DNA of 19,530 nucleotides from CAZAFM01 sp964484395 (GTDB lineage: Bacteria; Campylobacterota; Campylobacteria; Campylobacterales; CAZAFM01), in contig CAZAFM010000041.1 of NCBI GenBank assembly GCA_964484395.1, forward strand, positions 1 to 19,530, in the 5' to 3' direction. A program made the translations under genes and the position numbers. Positions 14,434-19,530 of the stretch are shown here, one piece after another. The stretch's first letter is position 1. Each line of letters opens with the position of its first letter. The notes beneath the pieces were generated by a model. The model was not told the origin of the DNA. It was given only the letters and a program-made list of their open reading frames with translations, and ran no database searches.

Positions 14434-14553
14434 TTGGTTAATATAAAATACTCCCTAAAGAGTATCAGCCAAATCTTTTCTATCTATAGTACAATGATAG
14501 TAGCTGGGCTGTTTTATCTAGGTTTTGCGCTACTTTATGTACTAAAAGGATGA
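14434..14553 (+). CDS. Candidate 39-residue single-helix membrane protein before the copper ATPase
   Basis: An open frame from TTG at 14434 to TGA at 14551 encodes a basic N-terminal half (VNIKYSLKSISQIFS) and one hydrophobic helix (STMIVAGLFYLGFALLYVLKG) closed by Lys. Its stop is three bases before the ATPase ATG, so the ATPase ribosome binding site AAAGGAT lies in its last codons, as expected for a coupled pair. There is no clear ribosome binding site at the TTG; an internal ATG at 14494 would leave 19 residues. The frame follows directly, in phase, after the motE-like stop codon. I do not recognise the family. It may instead be untranslated leader that happens to be open. Confidence 0.4.
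   Translation: MVNIKYSLKSISQIFSIYSTMIVAGLFYLGFALLYVLKG
14442..14449 (+). promoter_or_regulatory. Possible -10 element for the copper ATPase unit
   Basis: TATAAAAT lies 108 bases before the ATPase ATG and contains overlapping -10 matches TATAAA and TAAAAT. Directly after it stands a small hairpin-forming dyad, ATACTC-6-GAGTAT (14448-14465), where a regulator could bind. No CueR- or CopY-type operator is recognisable. If used, transcription would begin inside the candidate microprotein frame after its TTG, leaving only the ATG at 14494 as its start. Confidence 0.3.
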
Positions 14554-14556
14554 AAA

Positions 14557-16527
14557 ATGGAACATAAGCATCATAGCCACTCTCATCACCATGAGATGAT
14601 GATTGCTGATTTTAGGCGAAGGTTTTGGATATCTTTAGTTGTTACTATACCTATTTTGCTTCTCTCTCCTATGGTGCAGAGTATTTTATCCTTTGAGCTA
14701 AAGTTTGCTTATGATAAATACACTCTTTTTGCACTATCTACTTTTATCTACATATATGGTGGTAAACCCTTTCTTATAGGACTAAAAGATGAGCTAGCCA
14801 AGAGAAAACCCGGTATGATGACGCTCATTGCCGTAGCAATTACAGTCGCTTTTTTATATAGCTCTGCTACTACTTTTGGGATGGAGGGGAAAAGCTTTTT
14901 TTGGGAGCTAGCAACTCTTATTGATGTGATGCTTCTAGGGCACTGGATAGAGATGAAGTCCGTAGTCAAAGCCTCAAACTCCCTAGAAAAACTAGTAGAG
15001 CTAATGCCCACAGAAGCCAATCTACTAAAAGGAGATAGTACAGAAAAGGTCTCTGTTGATAAGCTAAAAAAGGGTGATAAGGTTGTCGTAAAACCGGGTG
15101 AAAAAATACCTGTTGATGGGGTCGTACTTGAAGGTGAGAGTAGTGTAAATGAGTCAATGGTCACAGGAGAGTCAAGACCGGTTAAAAGAAAAAAAGATAG
15201 TAAAGTCATAGGTGGAACTATAAATGGAAATGGCTCTTTAACACTAGAAGTCCAAGGAGTCGGAGAGGATGCTTATCTTAGTAAGGTTATCAGCATGGTT
15301 GAACAAGCAGGAGAGAAAAAGAGCAAAACTCAAAACCTTGCTGATAAAATAGCTTTTTGGCTGACAATCATAGCACTAAGTGTTGGGTTTAGCACACTTG
15401 TAGTTTGGCTAGCCCTTGGTAAAGAGCTAGTTTTTGCACTGGAACGCATGGCAAGTGTGATGGTTATAACTTGCCCTCATGCCCTAGGATTAGCAGTGCC
15501 TCTAGTCGTTGCTATCTCTACGGCGGTCTCAGCAAAAAACGGACTACTTATAAAGAATCGCTCCGCTTTTGAGAGTGCTAGAAAAATAACAATGGTAGCT
15601 TTTGATAAGACAGGTACTCTTACAAATGGTGATTTTGGAGTTACAAGATATAGCTCATTTGATGGGGATGATGATGATTTTTTAGCCAAGATAGGTGCAC
15701 TTGAGCAAAAATCAGAGCATCCTATAGCCCTTGGTATAATGAAAAAAATAGAAGAAAAAAGTATAGAAGTAGCTGATGTAGAAAACTTTGACTCTATAGC
15801 TGGAGAAGGTATAGAGGGCGATGTTGAAGGCAAAAAGATTAAGATAGTAAGTCCAAACTATCTAAAAAAGAACAACATCAATGCTCCAAAAGAGGCTTTT
15901 AAAGATAGGAGTGAAACTATCGTCTTTGCTTTAGAAGATGAAAAGCCAATAGGCTTCGTGGCACTTGCAGATACTATAAGAGAGGAGTCCTATGAAGCTA
16001 TAGAGGCTCTAAAAAAAGCTAAAATCAAAGTCTATATGCTTACAGGAGACAATGAAGAGACAGCAAAAGAGGTAAGTGATAAGCTAAATCTTGATGGCTA
16101 CTACTCTGAAGTACTTCCTGATAGAAAGGTAGAGCTTATTGAGGAGTTTCAAAAAAAGGGTGAGTTTGTGGCAATGAGTGGTGATGGGATAAACGATGCC
16201 CCAGCTCTAAAAAGTGCTGATATAGGGATAGCTGTTGGTAGTGGAACTGATATAGCATCTGATAGTGCTGATATAGTGCTAGTTAAAAGCAATCCAAAAG
16301 ATATAACAGCACTCATCATGTTTGGAAGAGCTACTTATAAAAAGATGATAGAGAACTTCATCTGGGCTACAGGGTACAATGTCGTAGCAATCCCGCTTGC
16401 AGCAGGTGCACTTTATAGTTATGGGATTCTCATAAACCCAGCTGTTGGGGCTGTGCTTATGAGTCTAAGTACTATAGTGGTGGCTATAAATGCTCAGCTT
16501 CTTAAAAGGAAGCTACACAAAAGCTAG
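14557..16527 (+). CDS. copB: Copper-translocating P1B-type ATPase, CPH class (CopB-like)
   Basis: A 656-residue heavy-metal pump. The ion-site motif in the sixth helix is CPH (306-308, ITCPHALGLAVPL), not the CPC of CopA, which places it in the P1B-3 (CopB) class usually tied to copper export, mainly studied with Cu2+ and Cu+. In agreement it has no HMA domain and begins with a histidine-rich tail (HKHHSHSHHHE, 3-13); the last helices carry GYN (606-608) and MSLST (635-639). Core motifs are intact: TGES (203-206), phosphorylated D350 in DKTGTLT, SEHP (386-389), TGDN and GDGINDAP (542-549). ATG at 14557 has AAAGGAT five to eleven bases upstream. It ends 29 bases from the converging dctP, with no strong terminator between. 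Confidence 0.93.
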   Translation: MEHKHHSHSHHHEMMIADFRRRFWISLVVTIPILLLSPMVQSILSFELKFAYDKYTLFALSTFIYIYGGKPFLIGLKDELAKRKPGMMTLIAVAITVAFLYSSATTFGMEGKSFFWELATLIDVMLLGHWIEMKSVVKASNSLEKLVELMPTEANLLKGDSTEKVSVDKLKKGDKVVVKPGEKIPVDGVVLEGESSVNESMVTGESRPVKRKKDSKVIGGTINGNGSLTLEVQGVGEDAYLSKVISMVEQAGEKKSKTQNLADKIAFWLTIIALSVGFSTLVVWLALGKELVFALERMASVMVITCPHALGLAVPLVVAISTAVSAKNGLLIKNRSAFESARKITMVAFDKTGTLTNGDFGVTRYSSFDGDDDDFLAKIGALEQKSEHPIALGIMKKIEEKSIEVADVENFDSIAGEGIEGDVEGKKIKIVSPNYLKKNNINAPKEAFKDRSETIVFALEDEKPIGFVALADTIREESYEAIEALKKAKIKVYMLTGDNEETAKEVSDKLNLDGYYSEVLPDRKVELIEEFQKKGEFVAMSGDGINDAPALKSADIGIAVGSGTDIASDSADIVLVKSNPKDITALIMFGRATYKKMIENFIWATGYNVVAIPLAAGALYSYGILINPAVGAVLMSLSTIVVAINAQLLKRKLHKS

Positions 16528-16556
16528 TATCTAGGAAAGAGGAAGTCTAAAAAACC

Positions 16557-17615
16557 TCAGCGTATGTTTAGGTAGTTACGAGTGGTTATGTTACTATATG
16601 GCTTTATCACTCTATAAAAATCCTCAAAACTACTCCACGCCTTTGCAAAGTCAGCATTCTGCGCTGATTTTTCTTTGACTACTTCTTTTAGGGCATTTTT
16701 TGTAGCATCTAGTATATCTTCGGGGAGTGTTTTTATCTCTACCCCTAGTGATATTAGCTTCTCATAAGCTTTAGCATTACTAGCTAGAGACTCTGAAATC
16801 ATCCTAGAGTTCATCTCATCGGAGGCTATTGAGATTATCTCTTGTTGCTCTTTACTTAGCTTATTCCAAGTTTTTTGGTTAAAAACTATCTCTGTGTTTG
16901 ATGCAGGCTCATACCATCCTGTGTAGTAGTATTTGGCTACTTTGTATAGCTCAAGAGGTAGGTCATATGCAGGAGCTACCCAGTCAGCCGCATCTATAGT
17001 GTTTCGTTCAAGTGCCGTATATAGTTCGCCCCCTGGCATTAGTACAGTGTTTACTCCGAGCTTTGAGAGTACTGCCGCTCCTAATCCCGGTATTCTCATC
17101 TTTAGACCCTTGAGATTATCAAGGGATTTTATCTCTTTTTTGAACCACCCTCCCATCTGGAAGCCAGTATTTCCTCCTAGAAGTGGATAGAGATTGTACT
17201 TTGCACATATTTCACGCCATATTTCTAAGCCCCCTCCAAACTTCAGCCATGCGCCCATCTCCTCAGTTGTAAATCCAAATGGCACTCCTGCAATAACAGA
17301 AAAAGCGCTGTTGTTTCCACTCCAATAGTAAGTAGCAGAGTGATAAGCATCTATCTGCCCAAGACTTGTCGCATCAAAAACCCCAAGAGGCGGGACCAGC
17401 TCATTTGCAGTAAAAACTCTTATATTTATACTACCTCCACTCGCCTCTTTTACTCTTTTTGCAAAGTAGTCTACATTTGTCTGAAGTATTGGGAAGTTTT
17501 TTGGCCAGCTTGTTGCTAGCTTTAGTGTGACCTTTTTACTATCTTTTGCACTAAGAATTGCTGGTGCTGCTATAGCACTTGCAGCTGTTGCTTTTACAAA
17601 ATCTCTTCTTTTCAT
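16557..17615 (-). CDS. dctP: TRAP transporter substrate-binding protein, TakP/2-oxoacid-like, Tat-exported
   Basis: A 352-residue periplasmic binding protein of the DctP family. The N terminus MKRRDFVKATAASAIAAPAI is a twin-arginine (Tat) signal with likely cleavage near LSA-K (about 23). The mature part has TSWPKNFP, YYWSGNNSAFSVIAGVPFGFT (96-116), GNTGFQMGGWF (148-158), the family's carboxylate-binding arginine R174 in MRIPG, and GGELYTALERNTIDAADWV (195-213). These resemble TakP-type proteins that bind 2-oxo acids such as pyruvate, or lactate, rather than C4-dicarboxylate DctP proteins; the ligand is inference. ATG at 17615 follows AGGAGG and shares four bases (ATGA) with the dctM stop. 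It is last in the dctQ-dctM-dctP order. Confidence 0.92.
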   Translation of the reverse strand: MKRRDFVKATAASAIAAPAILSAKDSKKVTLKLATSWPKNFPILQTNVDYFAKRVKEASGGSINIRVFTANELVPPLGVFDATSLGQIDAYHSATYYWSGNNSAFSVIAGVPFGFTTEEMGAWLKFGGGLEIWREICAKYNLYPLLGGNTGFQMGGWFKKEIKSLDNLKGLKMRIPGLGAAVLSKLGVNTVLMPGGELYTALERNTIDAADWVAPAYDLPLELYKVAKYYYTGWYEPASNTEIVFNQKTWNKLSKEQQEIISIASDEMNSRMISESLASNAKAYEKLISLGVEIKTLPEDILDATKNALKEVVKEKSAQNADFAKAWSSFEDFYRVIKPYSNITTRNYLNIR

Positions 17616-18904
17616 CTACTACCTCCTAAAATAATCTCTGGAAAAAATATAATCATAGCTAAAACTACAAGTTGCAACAAAATAAAAGGAATAACCCCTT
17701 TATAAATCTCTAAAGTTTTTAACCTATCTCCTGCTGCACTTTTTAGAAAAAACAGTGCAAACCCAAAAGGTGGGGTGAGAAAAGATGTCTGAAGGTTTAA
17801 CGCAATAAGCACTCCAAACCATATAGGGTTTACATCAAAATGGCTAAGTAGTGGCAAGAAAATAGGAACAAAAACAAAAACTATCTCTATAAAATCAAGG
17901 AAAAACCCTAAAATAAAGATAATAAGCATCACAAAAAGTATAAATGCTATCTGAGATTCAAGCGTATTATCAAAAAAGTTAAATATAATATGCACCCCAT
18001 CACTCTGGTTAAATACTAGCGAAAATGCACTTGCACCAATTAAAACTGCCATTATCATAGCACTATATTTTGCCGTCTCAAAACTTGCGTGTTTGAGTAT
18101 AGAAAAAGAGAAGCTTCTATCAAGCAAGCTTAAGGCAACAGCTCCCAAAGCACCAACAGCAGCTGACTCAGTAGGTGAAGCAATACCTAAAAATATAGAC
18201 CCCAAAACTGCAAAAACAAGCAAAACCGGAGGAAGTAGGTATTTTAAAAACACAAAAACTAGCTCTCTGGCACTCTCTTCAACCTCTATAGGCGGAGCGT
18301 ATGATTTGAAGATGTTTGAAACTATCAAAATATAGAGTATATAGACACCAACAAGTATAAATCCCGGGATAAGTGCTGATTTGAAAAGCTCTCCAGCTCC
18401 CACTTGAAGTACCTCTGCTAAAAGTATGAGTATGATACTAGGAGGAATGATTTGCCCAAGGGTGGCACTTGAAGTTATTATTCCAGCACTGAAGCTTTTG
18501 TTGTACTTCGCTTCTAGCATCGATGGAAGTGCAACTATACTCATAAGCAGCACACTAGCAGCAATCACACCTGTACTAGCAGCAAGCAGAGCACCTATAA
18601 GAACGACTGAAACACCAAGCCCACCTCTTAGCCTTCCAAAAAGCTTACCGCTTATCTCTAAAAGTCTTCTTGCAATACCACTTTTTTCAAGCACTAGCCC
18701 CATAAACACAAAAAGAGGAATAGCTAAAAGGGTGAAGTTCTGCATAGTTCCATATATGCGAGAAGGCAGAAAAGATAGTGCATCAAGACCTATCTCAGGG
18801 GTAAAAAAAGCATATAAAATAGCCGCCCCACCAAAAGCAAAAGCTACAGGAACTCCTACCATAAGCAGAACAACAGCAATTATAAACAGAAAATACCACT
18901 CCAC
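17612..18904 (-). CDS. dctM: TRAP transporter large permease subunit
   Basis: A 430-residue membrane protein with about 11-12 hydrophobic helices, the Na+-driven transport subunit of a TRAP system. Typical stretches are seen: VPVAFAFGGAAILYAF near the start, NFTLLAIPLFVFMGLVLEKSGIARRLLE, STGVIAASVLLMSIVALPSML, the SSATLGQIIPPSIILILLAE block, ASPTESAAVGALGAVALS, and the C-terminal LNLQTSFLTPPFGFALFFLKS. The start is GTG at 18904, one base after the dctQ stop, with AAGGAAG five bases upstream. It overlaps dctP at its end. DctM length is normal and no motif is missing. Confidence 0.95.
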   Translation of the reverse strand: MEWYFLFIIAVVLLMVGVPVAFAFGGAAILYAFFTPEIGLDALSFLPSRIYGTMQNFTLLAIPLFVFMGLVLEKSGIARRLLEISGKLFGRLRGGLGVSVVLIGALLAASTGVIAASVLLMSIVALPSMLEAKYNKSFSAGIITSSATLGQIIPPSIILILLAEVLQVGAGELFKSALIPGFILVGVYILYILIVSNIFKSYAPPIEVEESARELVFVFLKYLLPPVLLVFAVLGSIFLGIASPTESAAVGALGAVALSLLDRSFSFSILKHASFETAKYSAMIMAVLIGASAFSLVFNQSDGVHIIFNFFDNTLESQIAFILFVMLIIFILGFFLDFIEIVFVFVPIFLPLLSHFDVNPIWFGVLIALNLQTSFLTPPFGFALFFLKSAAGDRLKTLEIYKGVIPFILLQLVVLAMIIFFPEIILGGSR

Positions 18905-18905
18905 T

Positions 18906-19406
18906 TTACTTCCTTAGTTTTTCTATGTTTTTTATCGCTTCTGATAGGGCTTGGAGTGCAAGAAAAAAGAAGCCGAGAATTATAAATGATTTTATGATAT
19001 ACCTACAACATAGCCCTCCGCTAGGAGAGCTCTCAGCAATTGCAAAGCTAAGAGCCACAAAATCCCAACTAAAGTAGATAATAACTATACAAAATGGGAT
19101 AATAATAAAAAGGTTTGAGACTATTTCAAAAACAGCTTTGAGTTTTTTAGGGTAGTTTTCAAAAAAGATATCAACTCTCACATGCTTTTGATGTTTGTGT
19201 GTATATCCTAAAGCAAGCAGAAAAACAGCAGAGTAAAAATGCCACTCAAGCTCTTGAAGTGGGATAGAACCACTCTGAAACAAGTACCTCATACCCGCAT
19301 CATAAAAAACAAGAAGTGCCAAAGCAAAAACAAAAACAGCAGATATAGAACCCAAAAATTTATTTGCACCATCTATAAGATAGGATATTTTATGAATAAC
19401 AAGCAT
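18906..19406 (-). CDS. dctQ: TRAP transporter small permease subunit
   Basis: A 166-residue protein with four membrane helices, the small TRAP subunit that pairs with DctM. Family features are FYDAGMRYLFQSGSIPLQELEWHFYSAVFLLALGYT and HVRVDIFF (about 75-82), and a last-helix lead-in ESSPSGGLCCRYIIKSFI (about 125-142). In most relatives the last block reads like GGLPYRW; here two adjacent cysteines replace Pro-Tyr, a local oddity. ATG at 19406 has only a distant AAGG (about 11 bases upstream), so its start is slightly less certain. It is the first gene of the transporter operon; the 65 bases upstream, shared with a possible divergent gene, are AT-rich with no clear -10/-35 pair. Confidence 0.9.
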   Translation of the reverse strand: MLVIHKISYLIDGANKFLGSISAVFVFALALLVFYDAGMRYLFQSGSIPLQELEWHFYSAVFLLALGYTHKHQKHVRVDIFFENYPKKLKAVFEIVSNLFIIIPFCIVIIYFSWDFVALSFAIAESSPSGGLCCRYIIKSFIILGFFFLALQALSEAIKNIEKLRK

Positions 19407-19471
19407 CGCTTCATAACCTTATTTTTGAAAAGAAAACCATATCACAGAGGAGCTTAAATTTTAAATCACAA

Positions 19472-19530
19472 ATGCATCTAGGAACACTCTTTGCTTTACT
19501 TATGCAGATAAGCTTTGAGCAAAGGATAGA
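19472..19530 (+). CDS. Possible start of a divergent gene, cut by window end
   Basis: An open frame from ATG at 19472 runs off the window: MHLGTLFALLMQISFEQRI. The frame stays open at least 50 bases upstream of the ATG as well. An AGGAG at 19448-19452 is too far from this ATG to act as its ribosome binding site. A regulator or sensor divergent from a TRAP operon would be common, but 19 residues are too few to identify anything. Confidence 0.3.
   Translation, partial: MHLGTLFALLMQISFEQRI

Noticed and set aside
14448..14465. ATACTC-6-GAGTAT hairpin as the motE terminator
   Set aside because: Short AT-rich stem without a T tract; kept only as a possible regulator site beside the candidate copB promoter.
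14748..15209. 153-codon minus-strand open frame inside copB
   Set aside because: Ser/Thr/Leu-rich antisense shadow of a well-supported ATPase gene, with no start signals.
16528..16556. GAGG ... CCTC pairing between the converging copB and dctP ends as a terminator
   Set aside because: Only a four-base stem with a wide loop and no following T run on either strand.
18426..18917. 163-codon plus-strand open frame inside dctM
   Set aside because: Antisense to a conserved membrane protein and lacking a ribosome binding site or recognisable motif.
19441..19470. Direct repeat ATCACA (19441 and 19465) upstream of dctQ as an operator
   Set aside because: Six-base repeats in AT-rich DNA arise by chance and there is no promoter in register with them.
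1..19530. CRISPR array, prophage, insertion sequence, toxin-antitoxin or defence island
   Set aside because: No regularly spaced repeats, transposase, integrase, phage or nuclease-toxin genes were seen; codon use looks even across the window.

Overview
The window reads as a chromosomal stretch of a free-living Campylobacterota (Epsilonproteobacteria) cell, most like Sulfurimonas or a close relative. I infer this from the AT-rich sequence with heavy use of CTA, ATA and AGA codons, the hisZ-purA-fliJ-motE order (purA-FliJ-MotE also sits together in Helicobacter, from memory), a tmRNA whose tag begins ANNANYAPV, and the mix of small overlapping operons. No database search was possible. Nothing looks recently acquired: there is no transposase, integrase, CRISPR array or tRNA-linked island. 

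Layout. (1) 1-5748, minus strand: uvrB -> SpoIIE-type phosphatase -> ppk -> gamma carbonic anhydrase-like protein -> TRIC/YadS-type membrane protein, which is cut by the window edge. The genes mostly overlap by 1-4 bases. (2) 5834-6293, plus strand: two very small genes, a pure coiled coil followed by a probable ZapA-like protein, read divergently from uvrB and ending stop-on-stop against the next operon. (3) 6290-9113, minus strand: panB -> ruvB -> AI-2E-type permease, all overlapping. (4) 9208-10320, plus strand: trpA and then, 9 bases later, the tmRNA gene ssrA. (5) 10321-11315: mdaB-like quinone reductase with a sparse upstream region holding two inverted repeats, then a short gap with a 14-codon ORF behind a strong ribosome binding site. 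(6) 11316-16527, plus strand: hisZ -> purA -> fliJ-like -> motE-like -> candidate 39-residue membrane microprotein -> CopB-type (CPH) copper ATPase. (7) 16557-19406, minus strand: TRAP transporter dctQ -> dctM -> dctP (TakP/2-oxoacid-like solute binding protein with a Tat signal), followed upstream by the first codons of a possible divergent gene. 

How the genes work together. Most are housekeeping: nucleotide excision repair (uvrB), Holliday junction migration (ruvB), polyphosphate (ppk), pantothenate (panB), tryptophan (trpA), histidine (hisZ), purine (purA) and ribosome rescue (ssrA). The fliJ-like and motE-like pair is flagellar and is wired into the purine operon. The best leads for something undescribed are the ZapB-like/ZapA-like pair, the microprotein in front of the copper ATPase, the phosphatase coupled to uvrB, and a repeated stop-start junction of the form TTGA, which gives three genes UUG start codons.
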